From: Bacteroidales bacterium | Lineage (GTDB): Bacteria; Bacteroidota; Bacteroidia; Bacteroidales; UBA932 | Direction of reading: 5' to 3' | DNA length: 64,000 bases | Assembly (NCBI GenBank): GCA_017554305.1 | Contig: JAFZIN010000012.1 | Location: 59,102-123,101 of the forward strand | Shown: positions 42,189-51,515 of the stretch, piece by piece | Position numbering within the stretch: the stretch's first letter is position 1 | How the letters are laid out: the number at the start of each line of letters is the position of its first letter | Notes under the pieces: model-generated | The model's input: the letters and a program-made list of their open reading frames with translations, nothing else | What the model was told of the DNA's origin: nothing | Databases searched by the model: none | Made by a program: the position numbers and the translations under genes

Positions 42189-43259
42189 ATGTCAGATATC
42201 AGAAAACCGGAAAGTTCAGCAGGCGTCTCAAGGCCGCTGGTGATTGCAGGCCCTTGCAGTGCGGAGAGCAGAGAACAGTTGCTCTCTACCGCTGTTGCAG
42301 TTGCAGAGGCGGGGGTTAAGATCTTCCGTGCAGGGCTTTGGAAGCCAAGAACTAAACCTGGTGGTTTTGAGGGAGTTGGAGCAGCCGGGCTGGAGTGGCT
42401 CAGGGAGGTGAGAGAGCAAACCGGAATGAAAATTCTCACTGAGGTTGCAACGCCCTCTCACATTGAGCAGGTGATGAAAATCAACCCGGATCTTCTATGG
42501 ATAGGGGCCCGCACAACAACAGATCCGTTTGCAGTTCAAGCCATAGCAGATGCTCTTAAAGGCATCCCAATTCCAATACTGGTTAAAAATCCTCTCAGTG
42601 CTGAGATTGATCTCTGGAGCGGCGCAGTTGAGCGTCTTTCAAATGCGGGAGTGGCTTCAATTGGGCTTATCCACAGAGGTTTCAGCACCTACGAGCACAA
42701 ATCTTACCGTAACGCCCCACTCTGGCACATTCCAATGGAGATGAAGAGAAGGTTCCCATCCATATCTCTCCTTTGTGACCCAAGCCACATGGGAGGCAGC
42801 CGCGCTCTTATTGCTCCAATCTGCCAGCAGGCTATGGATTTGATGTATGACGGCCTTATGATTGAGACCCACATCAATCCCAATGAGGCCCTTTCAGACA
42901 AGGCTCAGCAGATTACGCCGGCGGAGCTGAAACTCATCCTGCAAAATCTCATCATTAGGGAGAACTCCAAAGAGATTGAGGGAATAGGGGCTTTCCGCAG
43001 CGAGATAGACGAACTGGATGACGAACTCTTAAAGGTGCTCTCTCGCAGAATGCAGATTTCCAAAGAAATAGGGGAGTATAAAAAGCAGCACAATATTCCG
43101 GTTTTCCAAAAGGAGCGTTACGGAGAAATTATTCAGAGCGCCCTCTTAAAGGCAAAAGATATGGGATTGGATGAGGAATTTGTCCGCTCAATTATTGAGG
43201 CCATCCACCGGGAGTCCGTCCGCATCCAGCTGCCCCCAGGTGGCCTTAACGTAATCTAA
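42189..43259 (+). CDS. DAHP synthase fused to chorismate mutase
   Basis: A 356-residue bifunctional enzyme. The first 260 residues are a DAHP synthase of the AroA(f)/KDO8P-like group: VIAGPCSAESREQLL, KIFRAGLWKPRTKPGGFEG, WIGARTTTDPFAVQ, LIHRGFSTYEHKSYRN and LLCDPSHMGGSRA supply substrate and metal ligands. From about 270 an AroQ-type chorismate mutase follows (FRSEIDELDDELLKVLSRRM, SKEIGEYKKQ). It condenses PEP with erythrose 4-phosphate and also converts chorismate to prephenate. Start: ATG at 42189 (MSDIRKP), not the GTG at 42147. The 3' end overlaps dus by 72 bp. Confidence 0.92.
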   Translation: MSDIRKPESSAGVSRPLVIAGPCSAESREQLLSTAVAVAEAGVKIFRAGLWKPRTKPGGFEGVGAAGLEWLREVREQTGMKILTEVATPSHIEQVMKINPDLLWIGARTTTDPFAVQAIADALKGIPIPILVKNPLSAEIDLWSGAVERLSNAGVASIGLIHRGFSTYEHKSYRNAPLWHIPMEMKRRFPSISLLCDPSHMGGSRALIAPICQQAMDLMYDGLMIETHINPNEALSDKAQQITPAELKLILQNLIIRENSKEIEGIGAFRSEIDELDDELLKVLSRRMQISKEIGEYKKQHNIPVFQKERYGEIIQSALLKAKDMGLDEEFVRSIIEAIHRESVRIQLPPGGLNVI

Positions 43260-44207
43260 AAGTTCCAGAACCCTCTGCGGATCTGTCTCCGTAACCAGTT
43301 TCATTCGGGTCTCTTTAAAGTTGAAAAGAGATTTGAAGTAGCAGCTCAAGTGGCGTCTCATCTCAAAGACCCCGCGCCTTTCACCCTTCACCTCTATAGA
43401 TTTAAGGAAATGTCTCTTTGCCAGTTCCACCCTCTCTGCCACGCTCATTGGCGGCAGCATCTCTCCCGTATCCAAGTAGTGACGTATCTCACGGAAAATC
43501 CACGGATGGCCGTAAGTGGCTCTGCCAATCATAATTGCATCTACTCCGTAACGGTCAAACTTCTCCTTTGCGCTCTTCTCATCCACCACATCTCCGTTCC
43601 CAATAATAGGAATTTTCATTCTCGGATTCTCCTTCACCTTGCCAATCAGAGTCCAGTCTGCCTCACCCTTGTACATCTGGCAGCGGGTGCGGCCGTGTAT
43701 AGTAAGCGCCTGAATACCCGCATCCTGCAGCCTCTCTGCAAGTTCAACTATGATGAGGGAGTCTTCATCCCATCCCAGGCGCGTCTTTACCGTTACGGGC
43801 AGATTCACCGCCTTCACAACCTTCTCTGTAATCTCTACCATCAAATCGGGAAAGCGCATCATTCCGCTGCCGGCCCCTCTCTTTGCTATCTTGTTTACAG
43901 GACATCCAAAATTTATATCTATCAGCTCCGGATGCTGCTCTTCAGCGAACTTTGCCGCCTCTACCATTGCCTCCGGAATATGGCCGTATATTTGTATCCC
44001 GATAGGTCTTTCGTAGTCAAAGACTTCCATCTTTTTGAAGGACTTTTGAGCGTTGTGCACCAGCCCGTCTGAGGAGACAAACTCCGTGTACATCATATCT
44101 GCGCCGTACTCCTTGCAGATGTACCTGAAAGAGGCGTCTGTAACATCCTCCATAGGTGCCAGAAAGAGCGCCTTGTCCCTGAACTCTATATTGCCTATCT
44201 TGAACAT
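43188..44207 (-). CDS. dusB: tRNA-dihydrouridine synthase (DusB-like)
   Basis: A 339-residue flavoenzyme. LAPMEDVTDASFRYICKEYG opens the TIM barrel, DINFGCPVNKIAKRGAGSGM contains the catalytic Cys, VKTRLGWD, ALTIHGRTRCQMYKG and IGNGDVVDEKSA bind FMN and tRNA. It reduces uridines in tRNA D-loops with NADPH. The ATG at 44205-44207 (MFKIGNIEF) is the family start. Its last 72 bp overlap the coding end of the DAHP synthase gene on the other strand, a longer antisense overlap than usual; the C-terminal residues are not conserved. Confidence 0.92.
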   Translation of the reverse strand: MFKIGNIEFRDKALFLAPMEDVTDASFRYICKEYGADMMYTEFVSSDGLVHNAQKSFKKMEVFDYERPIGIQIYGHIPEAMVEAAKFAEEQHPELIDINFGCPVNKIAKRGAGSGMMRFPDLMVEITEKVVKAVNLPVTVKTRLGWDEDSLIIVELAERLQDAGIQALTIHGRTRCQMYKGEADWTLIGKVKENPRMKIPIIGNGDVVDEKSAKEKFDRYGVDAIMIGRATYGHPWIFREIRHYLDTGEMLPPMSVAERVELAKRHFLKSIEVKGERRGVFEMRRHLSCYFKSLFNFKETRMKLVTETDPQRVLELLDYVKATWGQLDADGLPVDGLNN

Positions 44208-44308
44208 ACATTGCAAAAGTAATGAAAAGTGATGGAAGTAAGAATTAGCCATAGAGAGAGCGGGAACTGTTAAGGACGGAAACTATCGTGAAGAAGAGAG
44301 GGGAAAGA

Positions 44309-44339
44309 TTTGCAGATGGGGAAAAAATAGTTATATTTG
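44309..44339 (+). promoter_or_regulatory. Promoter of the rplM-rpsI-rpsB-tsf operon
   Basis: TTTG (44309-44312) and TATATTTG (44332-44339) with 19-bp spacing, a consensus match. It leaves a leader of about 58 bp before rplM. Confidence 0.75.
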
Positions 44340-44403
44340 CACCCCTTTTTGAAAAGAGGGCTCCGTTTGGTACGGAGAGATTATTAATTTAAAACAACAA
44401 ACA

Positions 44404-44856
44404 GTGGATTACAGAAGTTACAAATCGGTCTTTGTAAACGATCAGACAGCCACAAAAGAGTGGGTTGTGATTGATGCAACAGACCAGGTTTTAGGCCGTC
44501 TTGCTTCTCGCTTGGCTTTACTGCTGAGGGGCAAGAACAAAGCCAACTTCACACCTCACACAGACTGCGGTGACAATGTTATTGTCATCAATGCTGAGAA
44601 GGTGCGCCTTACCGGCAAGAAGTTGACTGACAAGGTGTACGTACGTCACACCGGTTATCCTGGCGGCCAGCGCTTTACAACTCCTAAGGAGTTACTCCAG
44701 CGCAAGCCGGTAGCAGTTATTGAGGAAGCTGTAAGAGGAATGCTTCCTAAGTCAAGACTCGGAGCTCAGATGTTCCGCAACCTGCACGTATATGCAGGAA
44801 GTGAGCATCCTCACGAGGCACAAAAACCAAAAACAATCACTTTAAACGAAATTTAG
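44404..44856 (+). CDS. rplM: 50S ribosomal protein L13
   Basis: A 150-residue protein: [37 protein letters not shown] and [18 protein letters not shown] are hallmarks of L13, an early-assembly 50S protein. The start is GTG (44404), giving MDYRSYKS as in relatives. First gene of rplM-rpsI-rpsB-tsf, the standard order in this phylum. Confidence 0.97.
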   Translation: MDYRSYKSVFVNDQTATKEWVVIDATDQVLGRLASRLALLLRGKNKANFTPHTDCGDNVIVINAEKVRLTGKKLTDKVYVRHTGYPGGQRFTTPKELLQRKPVAVIEEAVRGMLPKSRLGAQMFRNLHVYAGSEHPHEAQKPKTITLNEI

Positions 44857-44859
44857 AGC

Positions 44860-45249
44860 ATGGAGAAAGTTAACGCCCTTGGAAGACGTAAATCAGCTGT
44901 GGCTCGCGTTTATGTGAATGCAGGTAAAGGCAACATTACAATCAACGGTAAGGAACTCTCCGTTTATTTTCCGGATGATTCCCTCAAATACATTGTAATG
45001 CAGCCGCTTACAGTTACCAACACTCAAGGAAACTTTGACATTGATGTTAACCTTGACGGTGGTGGAATTAAGGGACAGGCAGAGGCTCTCCGCCTTGCTA
45101 TCTCTCGCGCACTCTGCAAGATTGATGCTGAGGCTTACCGCTCCGTTCTCAAGAAGGAAGGATTCCTTTCTAGAGATGCAAGAGAGGTTGAGAGAAAGAA
45201 ACCTGGCCAGCCTGGTGCACGCAGACGCTTCCAGTTCAGCAAACGTTAA
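44860..45249 (+). CDS. rpsI: 30S ribosomal protein S9
   Basis: A 129-residue protein: NALGRRKSAVARVYVNAG at the start, GGGIKGQAEALRLAISRAL in the middle and the tail GARRRFQFSKR, whose terminal Lys-Arg touches tRNA in the P site. 3 bp after rplM. Confidence 0.97.
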   Translation: MEKVNALGRRKSAVARVYVNAGKGNITINGKELSVYFPDDSLKYIVMQPLTVTNTQGNFDIDVNLDGGGIKGQAEALRLAISRALCKIDAEAYRSVLKKEGFLSRDAREVERKKPGQPGARRRFQFSKR

Positions 45250-45434
45250 TATTTACGTTGGACAATCAGTGCACAGAAGAGTTGTAAAAGCTGTGGATTC
45301 AATTAGACTACTGCACTTTGCTCTTCTGCGAAAAATCTTCAGGACAGAAACTACCTGAGGGTTGATGAATGAGGCCCGCTCACAAAATGTGACAGGCAAA
45401 AATGAAAAAAGAACAAGCATTAAAAATTGAAAAA
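45250..45434 (+). promoter_or_regulatory. Spacer/leader between rpsI and rpsB
   Basis: 185 bp without a gene. CAGAAGAG (about 45271-45281) can pair with CTCTTCTG (about 45320-45329), forming a long hairpin before rpsB. S2 regulates its own operon through a leader in E. coli; whether this stem does so is inference. A second in-frame ATG at 45402 precedes the chosen rpsB start. Confidence 0.4.
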
Positions 45435-46304
45435 ATGCCAAGAACAAATTTCCAAGAATTATTAGATGCAGGTGCACACTTCGGACACTTGAAGAGGAAA
45501 TGGAATCCTAAGATGGCTCCTTATATCTTTATGGAGAAGAACGGAATCCATATCATTGACCTGCACAAAACCGTGCTTATGATAGATGATGCAGCAGCAA
45601 TGCTGAAGAATCTTGCACGCAGTGGCCGCAGAGTTCTCTTTGTAGCTACTAAAAAACAGGCTAAGGATATTATTGCGGAGAAAGCTCAATCCGTTAATAT
45701 GCCTTACGTTACAGAAAGATGGCCTGGTGGAATGCTTACTAACTTCCCTACAATCCGTAAGGCGGTTAAGAAGATGAACACCATAGATAAAATGAAATCA
45801 GACGGTACATACGAGACTCTTGCAAAGAGAGAGAAACTCCAGATAGACCGTCAGAGAGCAAAATTGGAGAAGAACTTAGGTTCTATAGCAGATATGAGTC
45901 GTCTCCCATCAGCACTGTTTGTTGTTGATGTTCAGAAAGAAGCCAATGCAGTAAAAGAGGCTAAGAGACTGAATATACCTGTAATTGCGATGGTAGATAC
46001 CTGCTGCGACCCAACTCCGATTGATTATGTTATTCCTGCAAATGACGATGCAGCAAAGAGTGTTGCAGTTGTTGTAGGTGCACTTTGCGGCGCTATTGCC
46101 GAGGGTCTTGAGGAGAGAAAACTTGAGAGAGAGAAGCAAGCTGCAGAGGAAGAGAAAAGGGCTAAGGATAAGGAACTTGCAAAGATGGAAGGAGATAAGA
46201 AGGCTTCCGATTCAGTTCCTGAGGGAAAGAAAATCCGCCCAAGAAGAAAGGTAAATACAGAGGATGCAAAGCCTGCTAAGAAGGCAGAGCCTAAAGCAGA
46301 ATAA
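45435..46304 (+). CDS. rpsB: 30S ribosomal protein S2
   Basis: A 289-residue protein with MPRTNFQELLDAGAHFGHLK, the usual Bacteroidota start; the ATG 33 bp upstream would add 11 residues that are not part of the family. MAPYIFMEKNGIHIIDLHKT and FVDV-type strands are standard. The C-terminus is extended by a Lys/Glu-rich tail of about 50 residues (EEEKRAKDKELAKME onwards). Confidence 0.95.
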   Translation: MPRTNFQELLDAGAHFGHLKRKWNPKMAPYIFMEKNGIHIIDLHKTVLMIDDAAAMLKNLARSGRRVLFVATKKQAKDIIAEKAQSVNMPYVTERWPGGMLTNFPTIRKAVKKMNTIDKMKSDGTYETLAKREKLQIDRQRAKLEKNLGSIADMSRLPSALFVVDVQKEANAVKEAKRLNIPVIAMVDTCCDPTPIDYVIPANDDAAKSVAVVVGALCGAIAEGLEERKLEREKQAAEEEKRAKDKELAKMEGDKKASDSVPEGKKIRPRRKVNTEDAKPAKKAEPKAE

Positions 46305-46315
46305 GGAGGAACGTT

Positions 46316-47311
46316 ATGGATATTAAAGCATCAGATGTAATGAAGCTGCGTCAGATGACGCAAGCCGGTATGATGGACTGCAAGAAGGCTCTCATTGAGG
46401 CTGACGGTGACTTTGACAGAGCAAAGGAAATCCTTAGAGAGAAGGGTAAGGTTGTTGCTGCAAAGCGTTCAGACAGAGAGACTACTGAGGGTGCAGTTTT
46501 GGCTCGCACTAACGGTGAAAAGAACAAGGCCGTTATGGTTTGCCTCGGTTGCGAGACAGACTTTGTAGCAAAGACTGACGGATTCCAGGCTCTTGCAAAC
46601 GGAATAGCAGACGCTGCTATGGCTGAGTATCCTGCAGACCTTGATTCTCTTAAGAAATGCAAACTCGGTGACATTACCGTTGACGATGCAATTATGGATC
46701 AGACAGGTAAGAGTGGTGAGAAACACGTTATTGCTTGCTATGAGAAAGTTGAGGCTCCTTACGTTGGCTTCTACGTTCACAGCAACAAGAAGGTGGCTAC
46801 CATTGTAGGATTCAACAAGCAGATTGCAGATGACGCCGTTAAAGAGATTGCAATGCAGATTACTGCAATGGCTCCTATAGCTGTTACCGCAGATGAGATT
46901 CCTCAGGCAAGAAAAGATGAGGAGTTCTCACTTGCAGTTAACAAGACTAAGGAGGAGCTTGTAAAGAAGGCTGTAGACGCAGCACTTTCTAAGGCAGGTC
47001 TCAATCCAAATCACTTTGACAGTGAGGATCATATTGAGAGCAATACTGCAAAGGGCTGGATTACTGCAGAGCAGGCAGAGCAGGGCAGAAAGATTATGAA
47101 GGAGACTGCTGAGCAGAAGGCAGCTTCTCTGCCTGAGGCAATGATTCAGAACATTGCTAACGGTCGTCTTCAGAAGTTCTTCAAAGAGAAGACTCTTAAC
47201 GAGCAGATTCTTGCTCTGGGAGACGGTAAGGAGACAGTTTCTCAGTACCTGAAGAGAGTAGACCCTGAGGTTAAGGTTGTTGCCTTCCACAGATTCTCTC
47301 TGGCAGACTAA
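46316..47311 (+). CDS. tsf: Translation elongation factor Ts
   Basis: A 331-residue protein, nucleotide exchange factor for EF-Tu. LRQMTQAGMMDCKKALIEADG is the conserved N-terminal UBA-like domain, FVAKTDGFQALAN belongs to the EF-Tu-contacting core. It is slightly longer than the 280-residue E. coli protein, with the extra length in the C-terminal half. Last gene of the operon. Confidence 0.97.
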   Translation: MDIKASDVMKLRQMTQAGMMDCKKALIEADGDFDRAKEILREKGKVVAAKRSDRETTEGAVLARTNGEKNKAVMVCLGCETDFVAKTDGFQALANGIADAAMAEYPADLDSLKKCKLGDITVDDAIMDQTGKSGEKHVIACYEKVEAPYVGFYVHSNKKVATIVGFNKQIADDAVKEIAMQITAMAPIAVTADEIPQARKDEEFSLAVNKTKEELVKKAVDAALSKAGLNPNHFDSEDHIESNTAKGWITAEQAEQGRKIMKETAEQKAASLPEAMIQNIANGRLQKFFKEKTLNEQILALGDGKETVSQYLKRVDPEVKVVAFHRFSLAD

Positions 47312-47333
47312 GGAGACATAAAATAAGTCTTTA

Positions 47334-47381
47334 AAAAGGGGTAGACGGAACGATTTTTGGTCTACCCCTTTTGATTTTTTT
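47334..47381 (+). terminator. Terminator of the rplM-tsf operon
   Basis: AAAAGGGGTAGAC (47334-47346) pairs with GTCTACCCCTTTT (47360-47372), a perfect 13-bp stem, followed by GA and seven T. Confidence 0.92.
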
Positions 47382-47408
47382 GTATCTTGCACCCAAATGC
47401 GTTAAAAT

Positions 47409-49952
47409 ATGAAGACAAAACAAACATTTCCGTTCCTTTTAGTTGTTTGCCTTTTGGTTGGTAACACTCTTTTTGCCCAGAGTAAGATAGATGAGAGGTT
47501 CAATGCTTTCTCTCAGCTTCTCTCTCCGGAGAAACTTTATCTTCAGACAGATAAGGAGACCTACTGCGTGGGAGATACCCTCTGGTTTAAAGGTTATCTT
47601 GTAAACAACTCTCTGTTGTCTGAATTCCCGGAGAGTAATTTTATCTATGTAGAACTTTTAACCTACTACTATAACAAGAACGTCTATTCAAACAAAGTTG
47701 AAGAGACAAACCGTATGGTTCAGAGAGTGAAGATTAAGAGGCGTAACGGTGTGCTTCAGGGTTACATTGTTTTAGACGGTGATATGAATACCGGAGTCTC
47801 CATCCTCAGAGCATACACATATTGGGGATTGAACTTCCCGGCAGAGTATATTTTTACTCGGAGAATTACCGTCATAAATCCTATAAAGGATAACTTTGTA
47901 AAAGACCTTGTAGATCATAAGGTTAGAGAAACGGAAGAGTACACCAAGGTTGGTGTTCAGAATCCTTTCAAACGTGAGAAGGTAGAAACTGCAAAGTTAG
48001 ACTGCCAGTTCCTTCCTGAGAGCGGAAGATACTTTGCAAACGTAAAGACAAAAATTGGTGTAAAGAGCATAAATGAAGAGGGTTTTGGAGAGAAGGTAAC
48101 GGGAGAAGTCTTCTCTTCTGACGGTAAGAAAGTTGCTGAGTTTGAGACTAATGATTTGGGTATGGGCTCGTTTGCCTTCACTGCGGAAGCTGGCAAAAAG
48201 TATCATGCCATAGTAAAAGACAACAGAGGTGTTGAGGAGAAAATCAATCTCCCTGCTACCTCTTCTACCGGAGCGCAGATTAACGTTTCCCGCAAGGGAG
48301 ATAACTTCATTGCGGAGCTTTACGCTACTCCTAACCTAAATGCAGATTCTCTCCGTTTCATACTCTCCAACGGCTCTGAAATTTTCTATGACGGAGCATT
48401 TACCCAGTCTACAAAAGTTGCCCTTCCAATACTGAAAATGGCTGAAGGTATTAACGTTGCAACAATTGCAGATAACCAGGGAAATGTTTATGCAAAAAGA
48501 CCTCTGTTTGTTCTTCCTGCAGATGAAGGAGAGGTAGATATAAAGACAGACAAGGAGATTTACTCTCAGAGAGAGCTTGTTACCTGTACAATAGATTTGA
48601 ACAAACCGGTAAGTGGAAACTTCTCTGTTTCCGTTACTGATGACAACCATGCTCCTTATATGGGCGTAGAGAACAACATTATCTCTTACATGCTCTTATC
48701 TTCTGAGATTAAGGGATATGTGGAGAATCCACAACACTATTTTGACCGCTCAGTTCCTGTTGCGGAGAGAGAGAAGGATTTGGATCTTATGATGATGACT
48801 CAGGGTTGGGAGTACTATGACCTTCCTGCAATCTTTAAGGCTCAGTTTGAACTTCCGCAGTTTGGTAAGGAGTATATTCAGACAGTAACAGGAAAGGTTA
48901 GAAAGGCTAATCTGAGACGAGGTAAATCTTCAATTGTCTCTTTTGTAGCACCTTCCATTGGTTTTACAGCAATGGGTCAGTTGGATTCTGCGGGATACTT
49001 TGAACTTAAAGACGTAGATTTCCCAGACTCCACTCTATTTATTGTCAATGCGGTTAGTACGGGCGGCAGAAAGTCTTTCATTCCATCTATTTCAGAGGAT
49101 TCATTTGCCCCAATTATTCAATACAACCGTCACAAACAGAAGGTAAACTACTCAGATGAAGACGCTCAGTATATGATTCAGAACTACTACAATACGGGCG
49201 GAGATAAGGTTTATCAACTTGATCCTGTTTATGTAACCTCTCAAAGAATGGTAAAGGCAAATGACAATCTTTCTCCTTTCCCAATTCAATACTTCAAGCA
49301 GGGTCAGTTAAAGACTGAAGAAGATCTTAAGCCGTTCATTGGATATGATGTAATGACATACGTAATTGAGACTTGCCAGGGTATAAGATTCTCAACAGAT
49401 ACCGTAACCGGAGAGAGAAAGCTTGTCTCAAGAATTACGGGAGTTGCCTCAAATTGGGAGGTGGAAGATATGGCGGAGGTTGTAGTATTCATAAATGGAT
49501 TTCAGGCTCAATCTTCAAATGAACTAGAACATTATAATGTAGATGAACTTGAGGCGTTTGTACACCTTCAGGGTGCAGATGCCGCACCGTTCGTACCAAT
49601 GATAGAGGGCAGCGCTTCTCTCAGAAGAGTGATTATGATAAAGACAAAACCAAGTGCCAAGACCGGTATGCCAAAGAATGTTACAAAGGGCTATCCTCTT
49701 GGTTGGCAGAGGCTTAAAAGGTTCTATTCTCCTGCTTACGATGTTTACGGAAAGGGTTTGGTAAGATACGGAACAGATAAGAGAAGTACCGTTTATTGGA
49801 ATCCGAATATTGAAGTTGAAGATGGAAAGGGAGGTTTCAAGTTTAACACTTCAGACGGCAACTCCAATTATACCGTTATTCTTGAGGGAATTACAAACGA
49901 GGGTGAGTATATCTTCAAGAAGGCATCCATTAAGAGAAAGAGAGATTATTAA
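47409..49952 (+). CDS. MG2-domain and TonB-plug-like surface protein
   Basis: An 847-residue exported protein. Residues 1-24 are a signal peptide; LSPEKLYLQTDKETYCVGDT and LWFKGYLV are typical of the alpha-2-macroglobulin MG2 domain as found in a large Bacteroidota family; further beta-sandwich domains follow; the part around 615-760 (VYVTSQRMVKANDNL, VMTYVIETCQGI) resembles a TonB plug domain without a barrel. Such proteins are thought to be outer-surface components. A near-consensus -7 box, TATCTTGC, precedes the gene. Confidence 0.75.
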   Translation: MKTKQTFPFLLVVCLLVGNTLFAQSKIDERFNAFSQLLSPEKLYLQTDKETYCVGDTLWFKGYLVNNSLLSEFPESNFIYVELLTYYYNKNVYSNKVEETNRMVQRVKIKRRNGVLQGYIVLDGDMNTGVSILRAYTYWGLNFPAEYIFTRRITVINPIKDNFVKDLVDHKVRETEEYTKVGVQNPFKREKVETAKLDCQFLPESGRYFANVKTKIGVKSINEEGFGEKVTGEVFSSDGKKVAEFETNDLGMGSFAFTAEAGKKYHAIVKDNRGVEEKINLPATSSTGAQINVSRKGDNFIAELYATPNLNADSLRFILSNGSEIFYDGAFTQSTKVALPILKMAEGINVATIADNQGNVYAKRPLFVLPADEGEVDIKTDKEIYSQRELVTCTIDLNKPVSGNFSVSVTDDNHAPYMGVENNIISYMLLSSEIKGYVENPQHYFDRSVPVAEREKDLDLMMMTQGWEYYDLPAIFKAQFELPQFGKEYIQTVTGKVRKANLRRGKSSIVSFVAPSIGFTAMGQLDSAGYFELKDVDFPDSTLFIVNAVSTGGRKSFIPSISEDSFAPIIQYNRHKQKVNYSDEDAQYMIQNYYNTGGDKVYQLDPVYVTSQRMVKANDNLSPFPIQYFKQGQLKTEEDLKPFIGYDVMTYVIETCQGIRFSTDTVTGERKLVSRITGVASNWEVEDMAEVVVFINGFQAQSSNELEHYNVDELEAFVHLQGADAAPFVPMIEGSASLRRVIMIKTKPSAKTGMPKNVTKGYPLGWQRLKRFYSPAYDVYGKGLVRYGTDKRSTVYWNPNIEVEDGKGGFKFNTSDGNSNYTVILEGITNEGEYIFKKASIKRKRDY

Positions 49953-49964
49953 AAACTGAATATT

Positions 49965-51506
49965 ATGAAGATTAAATTCTACATGAAAGCAAAAACACTG
50001 CTGCTTGCAGCGGTGATGGTTTCATCAATGCTGCTTGTTGCAAGTTGTGGCGGCGGCGGTTCTAAATCTTTGGATCCAACCCCAACCCCAACTCCAACCC
50101 CAACAGTTTCAAAGCAATGCACACTCTCATCTTTTCAATTTAAGGCAGCGTCAAACGCCGGTCTTGCTACCAGTCCGTCTGCTGTAATTGCAAAGATTCA
50201 GAGCAGAAATCTTGTTTTGATTACTGTTCCGGAGGAGGTAAACTTAACATCACTTATACCAACCTTTGGAATTAGTGATAAGGCTACTGCAACAATTGGC
50301 GGAACGGCTGCTACTTCAGGTGTTACGGCATTTAATTTTACAAACGATATAGATATGGTTGTAACTGCTGAAGACGGAAGGTCTTCAAACAGATATACTA
50401 TTTTGGTAAAGAAGGGAAACAACACAATAGACTCTCAGGTTTACGGTGTAATGTCTAAGTACAACATTCCTGGTATATCCGTTGCTTGCACAAAGAATGA
50501 GAAACTTGTCTTTGCAAACGGTTACGGCTTTGCAAACATAGATTCATCTCCAAAAGTTAAAGTTACCCCTAATCATCTCTTCCGTTTGGCCAGTGTTTCA
50601 AAAGCCCAGACAGCTCTCTGTATAATGACTCTATACGAGGAGGGTCTCCTTTCTCCAGAAGATTATGTTTTTGCCCCAGCCGGAGCAAACGGAGCAGGCA
50701 GCCCTGAGGGAATACTTTACAGTATGTATCCGGGAACTCACGGACTCCGCGTAGATAAAATTAAAGTAAAACACCTTCTTACCCACACTACAGGATGGAA
50801 TTATAATACCACCGGAGGTGAGGATCCTATCTTTACTGGAGACTCCAGATTTTACGGCAAGAGCCTCGTAGACAGAGTTAAATATATGGTAGGAACAAAT
50901 ACCAGCAATGAGCCTGGAACATCATATTCTTACTATAACCTTGGTTTCTGCGTACTGGGTCAGATAATAGAGAAGATTACCGGAAAGTCTTACGAGACTT
51001 ATCTTAGGGAGGTTACTGCAAAGGCCGGTGTAAAGGATATGTGGGTTGCAAGGACAAAGAAGGCGGAAAGACGTGAAAACGAATGCGTATATTACTCACA
51101 AACAGCAGGTAATGACGGTTACGGTAACGATATGACCGTTGTTGCTGCCTGCGGTGCAGTTATAGCTTCCGCACCGGATCTTATGCAGGTTCTTTGTTCT
51201 GAGGATTATGGAACTGTAGTGCCGGATATTCTTAAGAAAGAGACTCTTGATATGATGTACACCAACTGGACGTCCAACTCTCCGGGTGGTTATGGCTATG
51301 GCTGGAGAATAGGGCACTCAACTCTTACTAACTGGGCTTCATACCACGGAGGTAACATTGCAGGTACCGCAACTATTTGGGCAAGAGGAAAGAACGGAGT
51401 TAACGGAGTCCTACTCTGTAATTCCAGAAGCAATATAAGTGACTTTGATACAGCTATCTACGTTGCCCTCAACTCAATAATGGGAACAATTTATTCTTCT
51501 TACTAA
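49965..51506 (+). CDS. Serine hydrolase lipoprotein (beta-lactamase-like)
   Basis: A 513-residue lipoprotein: lipobox LVASCG, then a Pro-Thr linker (PTPTPTPTPT) encoded by a CCAACC-type DNA repeat (50078-50106), a beta-sandwich domain (about 50-145) of the type that precedes secreted enzymes in Bacteroidota, and a class C beta-lactamase-like domain: RLASVSKAQTA with SxxK, SYYNLGFCVLG with the YxN motif, and SYHGGNIAGTAT with HGG. It could be an esterase or peptidase. 12 bp after the MG2 gene and 9 bp before lpxK. Confidence 0.84.
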   Translation: MKIKFYMKAKTLLLAAVMVSSMLLVASCGGGGSKSLDPTPTPTPTPTVSKQCTLSSFQFKAASNAGLATSPSAVIAKIQSRNLVLITVPEEVNLTSLIPTFGISDKATATIGGTAATSGVTAFNFTNDIDMVVTAEDGRSSNRYTILVKKGNNTIDSQVYGVMSKYNIPGISVACTKNEKLVFANGYGFANIDSSPKVKVTPNHLFRLASVSKAQTALCIMTLYEEGLLSPEDYVFAPAGANGAGSPEGILYSMYPGTHGLRVDKIKVKHLLTHTTGWNYNTTGGEDPIFTGDSRFYGKSLVDRVKYMVGTNTSNEPGTSYSYYNLGFCVLGQIIEKITGKSYETYLREVTAKAGVKDMWVARTKKAERRENECVYYSQTAGNDGYGNDMTVVAACGAVIASAPDLMQVLCSEDYGTVVPDILKKETLDMMYTNWTSNSPGGYGYGWRIGHSTLTNWASYHGGNIAGTATIWARGKNGVNGVLLCNSRSNISDFDTAIYVALNSIMGTIYSSY

Positions 51507-51515
51507 AGAAGCTGA

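Noticed and set aside
43350-44072. 240-codon plus-strand frame opposite dusB
   Set aside because: The DusB motifs on the other strand are unmistakable; the opposite frame has low-complexity, unlikely composition.
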